A stretch of DNA of 64,000 bases from Caldilineaceae bacterium (lineage in GTDB: Bacteria > Chloroflexota > Anaerolineae > Caldilineales > Caldilineaceae), in NCBI GenBank assembly GCA_958295845.1, contig OY282376.1, forward strand, positions 1,129,022-1,193,021, written 5' to 3'. The position numbers were made by a program, and so were the translations under genes. Below the pieces are notes generated by a model that saw only the letters and a program-made list of their open reading frames with translations, had not been told where the DNA came from and did no database searches. Shown here one piece after another: positions 1-9,000 of the stretch. Every line of letters starts with the position of its first letter. Positions within the stretch are counted from its first letter, which is position 1.

Positions 1-25
1 CTGTATCGAGTGCTGTAATCCTCAT
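1..25 (-). CDS. 5' end of next operon gene (partial)
   Basis: Reading the minus strand, the stop codon of the 639-residue protein is followed by AGAGGG, seven bases and an ATG, then seven more codons (MRITALDT) to the window edge. The ribosome binding site and the spacing of 11 bases after the previous stop suggest a real start of another gene in the sugar-transport operon. The N-terminus resembles those of mandelate racemase/enolase superfamily proteins, but eight residues are not enough to assign a family. Confidence 0.4.
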
Positions 26-36
26 ATCAATCCCTC

Positions 37-1953
37 TTACCAAGGCAGCTTGTATGAAGGCTCGTTGACATACCGAGCCGTCTTGAAATCCAGTTCTATT
101 CGCGTCGCCGGCGGGAGTTCAACCTGCAAGTGGACGTCATCGACCGTAGATTGCTCGGTCGTCTGCTCGACTTCAGGCGATTGGTATGCTGGCTGAGGGC
201 CCGGATAGACACTCGTCCGCTTCGTGTACTTCACCGCCTCGAAACGGTGCTCGCCGAAACCCCCTGCCTGCACCAACACAGTGCGTGATTCGTAGGGACT
301 CAGGTTCACAAGCTCCACAACTGTGCGATCGGCTTCCAGCCGCGATACCAGCGCGGCGACGTCCGGCGGCAGTCCAGGTCGCTTGCGTACCGCGTCGTAA
401 TACCGCAGCCGGCAGTGGAGCAGCCCGCCGTTGTAGATGATCTGCGGCGCACCCAGCGTGAGTTGCACCAGCGCCTCCGTGATCACGGGGTTGAGCTGCT
501 GCCAGTGGTGGATGTATACCTGCGTCAGGTCTTCCTCGTCCTCCCGGATTAAATCCAGCCGGCGGCAGACCTGCCCGTAGGTGGCGGCCAGTATCTGCTC
601 GGGATAGTCTGGGTTGTCTCCCGCCAGAAAACGCAGCCAGGGTTGTTCATGTCCGTTGTCCTCTTTGTTGCGGAAACCCTGAACGCGGCGCCAGTCGTAC
701 TTCTCCACGCTTCGCAACGCCTCGATCCGCTCCCAGTCGGTGGGATCCATCGTCATATTCCACACAGCCGCAGGGTAGACCGGCGACATCGGCTGATAGT
801 CGAACCAGCCCTCGTCGTTGTGCCGGTAAGGGACGACAAAAATCCCTTCCTCATCGTCGTCGAGCTGGTCCACCCAGTGGCTCTTCAGACTCATCGCTTC
901 GCCGCGGGGATTGCGCATCTCGCCCAAATTCCAGATGGCGTCATACTGTTCGTTGGCCAGTTGCAGATACGCCTTGTCGCCGGTGAGCAGAAAGGCATTG
1001 CCGCCGCTAACGGTCGCGGCCATGCCAATGTTGTAGTATCCGTGCGGCCAGCTCCAGCCGTAGAGACCGCCGTACCAACGCCCATCCATGTACTCGCCGA
1101 CCTCGCCGGAAAGCCCTACATTGTCCGGCAGCAGACCACCGTTGTCGGCGGCCCTGTTTCGCCACGCGTCCACGTACTCGACAATCCAATGCCGGTACTT
1201 CTCTTCACCAGTGAGCAGAAAGGCGTTAGCAATCAGACTTGTCACCATCAAGTTGCCGACCACGTCCCCTTTGCCCATGCGTTCCTGCATCGCCTCGCCC
1301 ATGCGGCGAGATAGGACTGGGTCCTTCAGGTCATCATATTCGCCCACGCCCGGAATGTCGGTGTACGGGAGGCCGTATATCCGCATACCGGCGCTCCAGC
1401 CGTAACTTGGCTCCGGGCTGTCGCTAAAGCCCCAACGCGGGCCGCCGCTGCCGTTATGCGGCGCACGGATCAGATTGCGTTCCGGGTCATAGTTAAGCAC
1501 ATCCGGGTTCTCGTTCAGGAACAGGCCGGCAAAGCGCGCGGCTCGCTCACGGTTACGCTCGTTGGTCGGATCGGCAAGACAAAGAAAATAGAAGTATATG
1601 TAGCTCTCGCTCTGGTGGAACTGATCGTAGCCCCGCTCATACTCGTCCAGCACCGGGCCGAGTTCAGCCAGCTGTTTCGTGATTGCGTCCCACTGGCGCT
1701 GCCCCTGTGTGAGCAGATGATCGCCGCCCCCGAGCAAGTAGTAGAGGGGCCAGTTGTAAGAGCTCTCGTAGAAATCATCGGCGCCGTCGCGAGAGTTACT
1801 CCACCTGTCGGCCCAGATCAGAGTCCCGTCAGGCCGTGTGTACTTCTCCAAAAAGGGATGTACGGACTCGTCCATCAGATCAAAAAGCGTCCGCTCCAGC
1901 ACAGCCCAGGCGGGCGGTGCATCGAGAGGGACGCTGGCAGTGAGTGTAAGCAC
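37..1953 (-). CDS. Uncharacterised protein of sugar ABC transporter operon
   Basis: A protein of about 639 residues that I do not recognise. It is rich in Trp, Tyr and acidic residues and has repeated helix-like blocks (two copies of an AFLLTG motif followed by a Lys-Ala-Tyr or Lys-Tyr segment), which suggests an (alpha/alpha) toroid fold of the kind used by many carbohydrate hydrolases, lyases and epimerases; that is inference. No clear signal peptide is visible. Two in-frame GTG codons compete: 1962 and 1953. The AGAGAGGTGAG ribosome binding site lies directly against the first and at good distance from the second, so I take 1953. It follows the solute-binding protein gene, so it probably acts on the imported sugar. 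Confidence 0.7.
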   Translation of the reverse strand: MLTLTASVPLDAPPAWAVLERTLFDLMDESVHPFLEKYTRPDGTLIWADRWSNSRDGADDFYESSYNWPLYYLLGGGDHLLTQGQRQWDAITKQLAELGPVLDEYERGYDQFHQSESYIYFYFLCLADPTNERNRERAARFAGLFLNENPDVLNYDPERNLIRAPHNGSGGPRWGFSDSPEPSYGWSAGMRIYGLPYTDIPGVGEYDDLKDPVLSRRMGEAMQERMGKGDVVGNLMVTSLIANAFLLTGEEKYRHWIVEYVDAWRNRAADNGGLLPDNVGLSGEVGEYMDGRWYGGLYGWSWPHGYYNIGMAATVSGGNAFLLTGDKAYLQLANEQYDAIWNLGEMRNPRGEAMSLKSHWVDQLDDDEEGIFVVPYRHNDEGWFDYQPMSPVYPAAVWNMTMDPTDWERIEALRSVEKYDWRRVQGFRNKEDNGHEQPWLRFLAGDNPDYPEQILAATYGQVCRRLDLIREDEEDLTQVYIHHWQQLNPVITEALVQLTLGAPQIIYNGGLLHCRLRYYDAVRKRPGLPPDVAALVSRLEADRTVVELVNLSPYESRTVLVQAGGFGEHRFEAVKYTKRTSVYPGPQPAYQSPEVEQTTEQSTVDDVHLQVELPPATRIELDFKTARYVNEPSYKLPW

Positions 1954-1997
1954 GAGGCTCACCTCTCTTGTTGGTGAGATTGTGGGTTGTCAGGTTC

Positions 1998-2070
1998 GGC
2001 CCGCCGGCAGTCCACCGGCGGCGGGCCACGTTCACCGCTGCGCCAAATGGTACTGGGCGCAGCGGTGAAC
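1998..2070 (-). promoter_or_regulatory. Tandem mRNA hairpins after sugar-binding protein gene
   Basis: Two strong inverted repeats lie back to back: 1998-2006 with 2019-2027 (9 bp stem, GC only) and 2030-2044 with 2056-2070 (15 bp perfect stem, 11-base loop). No T tract follows on the minus strand, so a simple intrinsic terminator is unlikely. They sit between the binding-protein gene and the downstream enzyme gene, the usual place for a stem that stabilises the binding-protein mRNA or attenuates readthrough. Confidence 0.6.
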
Positions 2071-2115
2071 GCAATCGGCGCTTACACTTTTTCTTCAATC
2101 GTGCAGCGCAAGTCG

Positions 2116-3657
2116 TTACCTAGGATTCTTTGCCCGCCACTCCTGCAGCTGACGGTTTACTTCGTTAATGATGGTCTGCGCGCCGGCCTCATTCAGCTTC
2201 TCAATGGCCTCAGCCGCGCCATCCGCATAAGCCACCCAACCATACTGGATAGGCAGAACAAATTCGTTGTAAACGGCCGATGTCTGAGCGATCTCAGTCT
2301 TGATCGGCTCGCGGTCCACTACGAAACCCAGAGCTTCTGACGGGAAGGCCGTATCGTTCATCTCTTTGGTCGCTTCCCACGCTCCGACTTGCTTGGCGTC
2401 CCGGTAGTAGGCATTGAACTGATTACCAAACATCCAGTCCGTGTTCGGGTTGTAGGAGCTGGTGCTGCCGTCCACGCCTTCGGGGTATCGCATCACCTGA
2501 TTGGCCTCATCCTCCCACACCCAGTGCACGCCTTCGATGCCCCGTGACAGAAGGTTGTAGATATGGACATTCGTGTTGAACTCCTCCAGAACCTCCATCG
2601 CTTTGCCCGGATTCTCGGAGGTGGAGCAGATTGCGTTCATCGTTGCAGTAGCGCCGGCCGTATCCAGAATCAGCGGGACTGTCAGGTTCTTGAGCAGGAA
2701 CTCGAAACCGTAGGCGTTCTGTGCCTCAACGTCGTTGCCCGGCTTTTCCACATGATAGCCCATCGCATATTGGCCCGCGCGGAATGCGGACTGCGCCTCA
2801 TCATTGGGCAGGGGCTCCAGGGGCATGTAGCCCTCATCAACCCAGCGCTTTGTCGTATCGGCGGCCATCTGAAATTCCACCGTTTCCACCATATTTACGG
2901 CGGTCAGCGATTCGTCATCAGCTTTCATGCCGAGGAAGCCGATGCCGTCATCCAGAGGGTCGAAGCCGTAGTACTGCGAAAGGAAAAGACCCCGTCCCGG
3001 TGCGGCAACGAATACCGGCGTGATGCCCTCACCGTCGCGAACATCAGCCAACCAGGGCTCCATATCTTCCCACTTCGATACGGCATCCAGGTTGAGGCCG
3101 TACTTCTCGGCCAGGTCCTTGCGCGGATGGACGCCCCAGGGCTTCGGGAAAATCTGTTGGTTGATGACGCCATAGATCACACCGTTGACGCGTGCCGCGT
3201 CCCAGGTGGTGGCCGGCATGCTGCCCCACAGGCCAGGTGCATTATTTAGCAGCAGATCGTCCAATGGAGCAAGCACACCATTGGCGACATTGTTGGCGTA
3301 GCTGTTGATCCAGGGCGCTGTGAATATGATGTCACACTCTTCACCCGCGGACAGACGTAACTGCATCTTGTCGTTGTACGCGCCGAAGTCAATTGGTTCC
3401 AGGGTAAGGTGAACGCCGATCTTCTCGTGAAGGATCTCATTCATCGCATCCTCCACCATCTGCAGGTCGGCCGGGATGCCGCGGCTGCCATAGGAATAGG
3501 TGATATTCACCAGGTCGTCAGAGGGCATCGGCGCGGCGGCCTCCTGTTGGCCATCTGCCGCAGCCGAATCCGCCGGCGCTGGGGCCGGGCAGGCCGTGAG
3601 TACCAGTGAGGCGACCAGCAGAACGCTGAGAACGGCCAAAACACGGTGTCGGGTCAT
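2116..3657 (-). CDS. Sugar ABC transporter substrate-binding lipoprotein (LplA-like)
   Basis: Extracellular family 1 solute-binding protein of 513 residues. It starts with a basic N-terminus, a hydrophobic segment and a lipobox LTAC with the lipid-modified Cys at residue 23, followed by a Pro/Ala linker. The body and the C-terminal segment (NEVNRQLQEW) look like the LplA/YtcQ group with a DUF3502-like tail, which binds oligo- or disaccharides. An upstream in-frame Met at 3705 exists, but AGGAGAAG stands just before the ATG at 3657, so the shorter start is preferred. The two permease genes lie upstream in the same operon; the ATPase is not in the window and is presumably a shared one encoded elsewhere. 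Confidence 0.9.
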   Translation of the reverse strand: MTRHRVLAVLSVLLVASLVLTACPAPAPADSAAADGQQEAAAPMPSDDLVNITYSYGSRGIPADLQMVEDAMNEILHEKIGVHLTLEPIDFGAYNDKMQLRLSAGEECDIIFTAPWINSYANNVANGVLAPLDDLLLNNAPGLWGSMPATTWDAARVNGVIYGVINQQIFPKPWGVHPRKDLAEKYGLNLDAVSKWEDMEPWLADVRDGEGITPVFVAAPGRGLFLSQYYGFDPLDDGIGFLGMKADDESLTAVNMVETVEFQMAADTTKRWVDEGYMPLEPLPNDEAQSAFRAGQYAMGYHVEKPGNDVEAQNAYGFEFLLKNLTVPLILDTAGATATMNAICSTSENPGKAMEVLEEFNTNVHIYNLLSRGIEGVHWVWEDEANQVMRYPEGVDGSTSSYNPNTDWMFGNQFNAYYRDAKQVGAWEATKEMNDTAFPSEALGFVVDREPIKTEIAQTSAVYNEFVLPIQYGWVAYADGAAEAIEKLNEAGAQTIINEVNRQLQEWRAKNPR

Positions 3658-3810
3658 TTGTTTCTTCTCCTCGTAAGTGAACAGTCTGTTGAATGATCTA
3701 CGCAAGATTGTGTTTTATGGTCAACGGAGAGAGTTTCTTTCCGTCATCGCATCGCTACTTTGCTCTTTCATCCGCGCAAACAGCTTGTGTCGGCTTCGCC
3801 ACAAGCAACA

Positions 3811-4719
3811 CTAACCCTTCAATCCACCGATAGTGATGCCGCGGACGAAGTATTTTTGCAGGAGCAGGAATGAAAAAAGCGCTGGGCCGAATGCCAATAC
3901 CGCCATCGCCATGCGCGCCGAAAGAGTCGGGATCGGCATCCCGGTTGTCTGCGGATTGGCAGCCATGAAGTTGATATTGGCCATCAGCACGTACAGCAGA
4001 TACTGGAGGGGATACATCGAGCTGTCGTCAATGAAAAGCAACGCCAGAAACCAATCATTCCAGTAGCGCAGCACAAAGAAGAGTCCAATAGTAGCCAGCA
4101 CCGGCTTGGAGAGCGGCACGACGATCTGAAAGAAAACTCGCCACTCGCCGGCGCCGTCAATTCGGGCTGCATCCAGCAGCTCCGTCGGCAGTTGGGCAAA
4201 GGAGGTCCGTATAATCAGCACATACCAGGCTGTGACCATATACGGCAATATCAGGACAAAAATGTTGTCCTTCAGGCCCAGATAACGCGTAACAAGAATG
4301 TAGAAGGGGACCATGCCGCCGTTGAAAAGCAGCGTAAAGAAGACATAAAACGAAAGCGGCCCGCGCAGGCGGAAATCTTTGCGTGCCAGCGGCCATGCCA
4401 GCAGCGAGCAGACCAGAAGCCCGGCGATTGTGCCGAAGGCGGTTACAAATGCTGTTACCGCATACGACCGCAGAATCTGCCCCGGCTGCTGCAGGATGTA
4501 CTCGTATGCAAACGTGGTAAAGCCGACCGGCAGTAGCTGGTAACCCTCTTTCGCCAGGCGCAGTTCGTCGGAAAGAGAAATACTGACGACGAGTATTAGT
4601 GGTATCAGGCAGGTAAGCCCGACCACCGTCAACACCGCATGCACCGCGAACCTGCCCAGAAAGGCTTGTAGCCGGTAACGGTTCATCTGGGTAGGCTGGC
4701 GGCTGGTCGTAACTGTCAT
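3811..4719 (-). CDS. Sugar ABC transporter permease (LplC-like)
   Basis: Inner-membrane permease of the CUT1 type, 302 residues, with six predicted membrane segments and the EAA loop DAARIDGAG at residues 183-191, which docks the ATPase subunit. The extended loop and the C-terminus (VRGITIGGLKG) are typical of the YtcP/LplC subgroup. It partners with the LplB-like permease encoded 40 bases upstream and the lipoprotein encoded 153 bases downstream. Confidence 0.92.
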   Translation of the reverse strand: MTVTTSRQPTQMNRYRLQAFLGRFAVHAVLTVVGLTCLIPLILVVSISLSDELRLAKEGYQLLPVGFTTFAYEYILQQPGQILRSYAVTAFVTAFGTIAGLLVCSLLAWPLARKDFRLRGPLSFYVFFTLLFNGGMVPFYILVTRYLGLKDNIFVLILPYMVTAWYVLIIRTSFAQLPTELLDAARIDGAGEWRVFFQIVVPLSKPVLATIGLFFVLRYWNDWFLALLFIDDSSMYPLQYLLYVLMANINFMAANPQTTGMPIPTLSARMAMAVLAFGPALFSFLLLQKYFVRGITIGGLKG

Positions 4720-4730
4720 GGAAGCGGCAT

Positions 4731-4772
4731 CCTAGTACAAGGCTCCTAGTACAAGGCCCCTAGTACAATGCG
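4731..4772. repeat. 14 bp tandem repeat, three copies, at permease gene end
   Basis: The core CCTAGTACAA occurs three times with a period of exactly 14 bases (starts 4731, 4745, 4759). The copy at 4759 contains the last codons and the TAG stop of the LplB-like gene read on the minus strand. The other two copies fill the gap to the LplC-like gene, so the terminal TTG-TAC-TAG unit has been duplicated downstream of the stop. Confidence 0.85.
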
Positions 4773-5773
4773 TAGTCCTCATTGAACCGGCGAACAACCC
4801 AATTTGCGCCCACTACGAGTAAGAATCCGACAAATGACTGGTAAAAGCCGGCCGCCGCTGCCATGCTGATCTCGCCCAGCTCTACCAGAGACCGGTAGAC
4901 AAAAGTGTCGATGACGTCAGTCGTGGAGTAGAGCAGCGGATTGTCCCTGGGCAAAAAGAAAAACAGACCGAAATCGGCGTGAAAAATGCGCCCAATCGCC
5001 AGCAGTGTCAGAATGATGATCATGGGGTAGAGCATCGGCAAGGTAATAAAGCGAATCTGTTGCAGTTTGCCGGCGCCGTCGATTTTGGCCGCTTCGAACA
5101 GTTCCGGCGAAATGCCGAGGATCCCGGCCAGATAGATGATGCTGCTGAAACCAATACCGTTCCACAGATTGGCAAGCGTTAGAATAACCGGCCAGTATTC
5201 CGGCGAACGGTACCAGGCGATTCGATCCAGTTCCAGAGCGTCCACCCACTGGTTGATCAGCCCGGTCTGACCATTAAGAAAAGCAAACACGAAGTAGCTG
5301 ACAATCACCCAGGAAATGAAGTAGGGGAAAAACAGCATCGTCTGATAGTACTTGCTCATACGGCTTCGGTAGGCTTCATTCATCAGAATGGCAACAGCCA
5401 GCGCGCAGACAGTGATTGTGCTGATGAAAAGAAGATTCATCAACAGTGTATTGCGCGTGATCCGGAATGCAGCGTCCGTGCCGAAGAGGAATCGGAAATT
5501 CTGAAAGCCTACCCATTCGCTGCCCAGGATTCCCAAATTGAAGCGATAGTCCTTGAAAGCGATGATGATGCCTATCATAGGCAGGTAGGCGAAAACGAAG
5601 AGCAGGACGATACCCGGAAGCGACATCGAGAGCAACGAAAGATTCGTTTTGAACTCCCGCTGGTTTCCGAATAGTCGATACAAGAAGGGCTCAGTCGTTG
5701 AGGCCGGTTCTTTTGACTGCTGCGGGTCGGACGCCGAGGAGGCCTGACTGTCCAACTGCTTCTCGTTGATCAC
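4760..5773 (-). CDS. Sugar ABC transporter permease (LplB-like)
   Basis: Inner-membrane CUT1 permease of 337 residues with an N-terminal cytoplasmic extension of about 45 residues, six membrane segments and the EAA loop EAAKIDGAG at residues 227-235. It starts at a GTG codon preceded by AGGAAAGAG. It is the first gene of the operon permease-permease-binding protein-unknown enzyme. The 295 base gap to the divergent peptidase gene should hold promoters for both; I see no consensus promoter on this strand. Confidence 0.92.
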   Translation of the reverse strand: MINEKQLDSQASSASDPQQSKEPASTTEPFLYRLFGNQREFKTNLSLLSMSLPGIVLLFVFAYLPMIGIIIAFKDYRFNLGILGSEWVGFQNFRFLFGTDAAFRITRNTLLMNLLFISTITVCALAVAILMNEAYRSRMSKYYQTMLFFPYFISWVIVSYFVFAFLNGQTGLINQWVDALELDRIAWYRSPEYWPVILTLANLWNGIGFSSIIYLAGILGISPELFEAAKIDGAGKLQQIRFITLPMLYPMIIILTLLAIGRIFHADFGLFFFLPRDNPLLYSTTDVIDTFVYRSLVELGEISMAAAAGFYQSFVGFLLVVGANWVVRRFNEDYALY

Positions 5774-6068
5774 TTAACTCTTTCCTGCACTTACCGGGGA
5801 ATACGTAACTCAAGGGCTACTCGCGATAGCCGTTACAAAAGCTGAGTCGTAACCTGTTGGCTGAATTGGTCAGTGGGCCCGTGATCCCGCCGTGACTGCA
5901 CGGTTGAACCACCTGGCTGGAGGAACCGATGCTAGGCTACACGACGGCCCCCCTATTGTCAAATTTTTCACCACCCTCAAAAATAGGGCATCAAACATTG
6001 ATACTTTATAATGGGCTGCCAGTACCCCCTAGACGCAGCTCATTACAAGTGCAGTTGAGGAAATTCCT

Positions 6069-8219
6069 ATGTCAGTTAAGGCTGACGAGTACGTTGCTAT
6101 GCCGCAAACAACAGCAAATTTTGCGCCTCCGGTGGCGCAGGTCCAGCCGGTTACCCATCGCAATCACGGCGACGAACGCGTCGATAACTACCACTGGTTG
6201 CGGGAGCGCGACAACCCAGCCGTTCTGGCCTATCTCGAAGCCGAGAATAACTATACCGAAGCGATGCTGGCCCATACAGAGGCCCTGCAGGAAACCCTCT
6301 ACGACGAAATGAAGAGCCGCATACAAGAAACCGATGAATCGGTGCCCGTTGCCCACGGGGATTACTTCTACTACTACCGCGAAGAGAAGGGCAAGCAGTA
6401 TCGCATCTATTGCCGCAAGAAGGGCAGTCCGGATGCCGAAGAACAGGTGTTGATTGACCTCAACCTCGAGGCTGAAGGGCGCGACTACCTGCGCATGGGC
6501 AACTTCTCGGTCAGCCCCGATCATTCACTCCTGGCCTTCGCCCTTGATACTGACGGGTCGGAAACATACGCGATACAGGTCAAGGACCTGACAACCGGTG
6601 ACCTGCTGCCGGATAGGATTGAAAACACCTACTACGGGCTCGAATGGGGCAATGACAATCGCACCCTCTACTACACGACGCTTGATCCCGCCCTACGGCC
6701 CTACAAACTGCACCGTCACCGCTTGGGCGATGCTACGTCCGATGACGAGGTCCTTTACCACGAGGCGGATGAACGCTTCTTCCTGAGGCTCTACAAGGCG
6801 AAGAGCGAGCGTTACATCTTCTGCGCCCTGGGGAGCGCTGTAACCTCCGAGGTCCATGCCATCGACGCCGACGACATCGACGGGCAGCCTATTATGGTGC
6901 AGCCGCGCGTGCAGGATATGGAGTACTTCGTCACCCACCATCGCAGTGGTACCAGGGAAGAACGATTCCTCATTCTTACAAACTGGGACGCGGATAATTT
7001 CCGGGTGATGGCTGCGCCGGTTGACGCACCTGCCAGAGAGAACTGGCAAGAGCTGATACCGCATTCTCCCGAGGTCATGTTGGACCACATCGAACCGTTT
7101 CAGGACTTCCTGGTTGTCTGGGAGCGGGAGAACGGCCTAACTCACATCCGTATTCAGGACCTGCACACCGAGGCCTTTTTCAGTGGCGAAGACTCTTCCT
7201 TCCACCGCGTCGAACAGGTAGAGCCGGTCTATACAGTCTCCCACGGCCAGAATCCTGAATTCAACAGTCAGGTTTTGCGCTATCGCTACACCTCTCTCGT
7301 CTCCCCGCCAACGATCTTCGACTATGAAATGAAAGATCGCGTCCGTACGCTGCGCAAACAGGACGAAGTGAAAGGCTATGATCCTGCGGCCTACACGACC
7401 GAGCGCATCTGGGCGTCCGCGGTCGACGGGGTCCGAGTCCCGGTTTCACTCGTTTATCCGGCTGAACTGGAAAGGGACGGCCAGAACCCCTGCCTGCTGA
7501 TCGGTTATGGCTCCTATGGCATGAGCTACGATCCCCACTTCAGCAGCAATCTTGTGAGTCTGTTGCAACGGGGCTTCGTAGTCGCCTACGCCCACATACG
7601 CGGCGGCGGCGAGATGGGAAGACACTGGAAAGAAGACGGCAAATACCTCAAAAAGAGGAACACTTTCACCGACTTCATCGCCTGCGCAGAGGCGATCATC
7701 GATAGCAGCTACACATCACCAGGGCGCCTGGTGATCAGCGGTCGCAGCGCCGGCGGCCTGCTGATGGGTGCGGTAGCCAACATGCGGCCCGATCTGTTCG
7801 CTGGGGTCGTTGCCGGTGTTCCCTTTGTCGACGTCGTAAACACGATGCTCGACGCCAGCATCCCCTTGACGGTCATCGAATGGGAGGAATGGGGCAACCC
7901 GGCCGATCCGGAATACTATCGCTATATGAAAAGCTATTCGCCTTATGACAACGTAGAGGCCAAGGATTATCCGGCCATTCTGGCCACTGCCGGCCTCAAC
8001 GATCCGAGAGTGCAATATTGGGAGCCAGCCAAGTGGGTGGCCAAACTACGGGTTGACAAGACCGACGACAATCCGCTATTACTCAAAACCGAGATGGGGG
8101 CCGGTCACTTCAGTAAGTCCGGCCGCTACGACTACCTAGAGGAGGTTGCCTTGGAGTACGCTTTCATTTTAGACACCACTGATTCTGCCTCTTTGAGCGA
8201 CTGGAGCAGTGGACGATGA
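6069..8219 (+). CDS. ptrB: S9A prolyl oligopeptidase, oligopeptidase B type
   Basis: Serine peptidase of 716 residues, likely cytoplasmic as no signal peptide is seen. The N-terminal part forms the beta-propeller that restricts access to short peptides; the C-terminal alpha/beta hydrolase domain carries the triad: Ser560 in GRSAGG, Asp645 in LNDPRV and His680 in GAGHFS. The IRGGGEMG box of the family is present. The length matches oligopeptidase B (about 690-720), which cleaves after Lys or Arg in oligopeptides. TTGAGGAAATTCCT precedes the ATG; a TATAAT at 6007-6012 could be its -10 box but no good -35 is visible. The stop overlaps the next start as ATGA. Confidence 0.93.
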   Translation: MSVKADEYVAMPQTTANFAPPVAQVQPVTHRNHGDERVDNYHWLRERDNPAVLAYLEAENNYTEAMLAHTEALQETLYDEMKSRIQETDESVPVAHGDYFYYYREEKGKQYRIYCRKKGSPDAEEQVLIDLNLEAEGRDYLRMGNFSVSPDHSLLAFALDTDGSETYAIQVKDLTTGDLLPDRIENTYYGLEWGNDNRTLYYTTLDPALRPYKLHRHRLGDATSDDEVLYHEADERFFLRLYKAKSERYIFCALGSAVTSEVHAIDADDIDGQPIMVQPRVQDMEYFVTHHRSGTREERFLILTNWDADNFRVMAAPVDAPARENWQELIPHSPEVMLDHIEPFQDFLVVWERENGLTHIRIQDLHTEAFFSGEDSSFHRVEQVEPVYTVSHGQNPEFNSQVLRYRYTSLVSPPTIFDYEMKDRVRTLRKQDEVKGYDPAAYTTERIWASAVDGVRVPVSLVYPAELERDGQNPCLLIGYGSYGMSYDPHFSSNLVSLLQRGFVVAYAHIRGGGEMGRHWKEDGKYLKKRNTFTDFIACAEAIIDSSYTSPGRLVISGRSAGGLLMGAVANMRPDLFAGVVAGVPFVDVVNTMLDASIPLTVIEWEEWGNPADPEYYRYMKSYSPYDNVEAKDYPAILATAGLNDPRVQYWEPAKWVAKLRVDKTDDNPLLLKTEMGAGHFSKSGRYDYLEEVALEYAFILDTTDSASLSDWSSGR

Positions 8220-8944
8220 TCCGGCTGATCGATAGAGAGTTCGTGCGAATTTGTTCCTATGCTTTCCCTACGGATTCTCCCTGGCCGCAGTTGTCGAAAT
8301 CCCTGCCGCAGACCCTGCAGCGCAAAATGCCCAGCCTTGAGGTAGATGCCGATGATCTGGTGACCCTTCGCTTCCACCTGCGGAGCCGGGTCGCTTGTAT
8401 CCAAACACGCGACGGTGTCGTAGCCTGGCAAGTTGGCGAGCGCTGCAAACTACAGATTAGTTACCGCCAAGGTTCTCAGCAACCGCACCGGGAACTTTCT
8501 CCTTCCGAACGGGCTGTCGGAATTTCAAATTGGGACGCCGTTTCACCTTCGAGTGAAGGACAGAGGGAAACAGAGGGAGCCCGATTTGGAGAAGAGCAGG
8601 GAGAGCACAGCATAGGCCAGAGCATTGAGGCTTCTACTGTACTCGGAGGGGAGTTCGATTCGTACCCTGTAGTTCAAAACGGCGGCCCCGCCCACCCGCA
8701 CTCTCAAAATGGCAGCAATGGCGCTTTCGTCGACTTCGTCTCCCAGGAGACCGAAGGCAACGGCTCAGGAGACCAGGCACGGCGCGGATATGTCCGTCTC
8801 GAGTTGCTGGATGGTGAGTCCGAAAAACCGCATACTATTCTGAGTTCCGACACATACAGCCTCGCTGTCCTCGGGCGCTTCCGCCTGCTGACCGAATCGT
8901 TGGCGGGATGGATGCGGGCGGAAGCAGTCGTAATCAATAGCTAG
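8216..8944 (+). CDS. Hypothetical protein coupled to oligopeptidase gene
   Basis: A 242-residue frame that overlaps the peptidase stop as ATGA, with GGAG ten bases upstream. The first ~90 residues look like a compact folded domain with alternating hydrophobics; residues ~95-185 are Ser/Gly/Glu-rich and look like a linker; the last ~55 residues look folded again (YVRLELLDG). No known motif, signal peptide or membrane segment is seen and I do not recognise a family. Overlap and codon use support a real gene; the lack of family resemblance lowers confidence. Confidence 0.5.
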   Translation: MIRLIDREFVRICSYAFPTDSPWPQLSKSLPQTLQRKMPSLEVDADDLVTLRFHLRSRVACIQTRDGVVAWQVGERCKLQISYRQGSQQPHRELSPSERAVGISNWDAVSPSSEGQRETEGARFGEEQGEHSIGQSIEASTVLGGEFDSYPVVQNGGPAHPHSQNGSNGAFVDFVSQETEGNGSGDQARRGYVRLELLDGESEKPHTILSSDTYSLAVLGRFRLLTESLAGWMRAEAVVINS

Positions 8945-9000
8945 TCTGGGCGGCGAAATCTAAGCCACCAACCCAGATCCACTGCAGTTTGAGGACAAAC

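Noticed and set aside
5929..6312. Open frame overlapping the start of the oligopeptidase gene
   Set aside because: It lies in another frame of a gene with a clear ribosome binding site and catalytic triad, and its product looks random.
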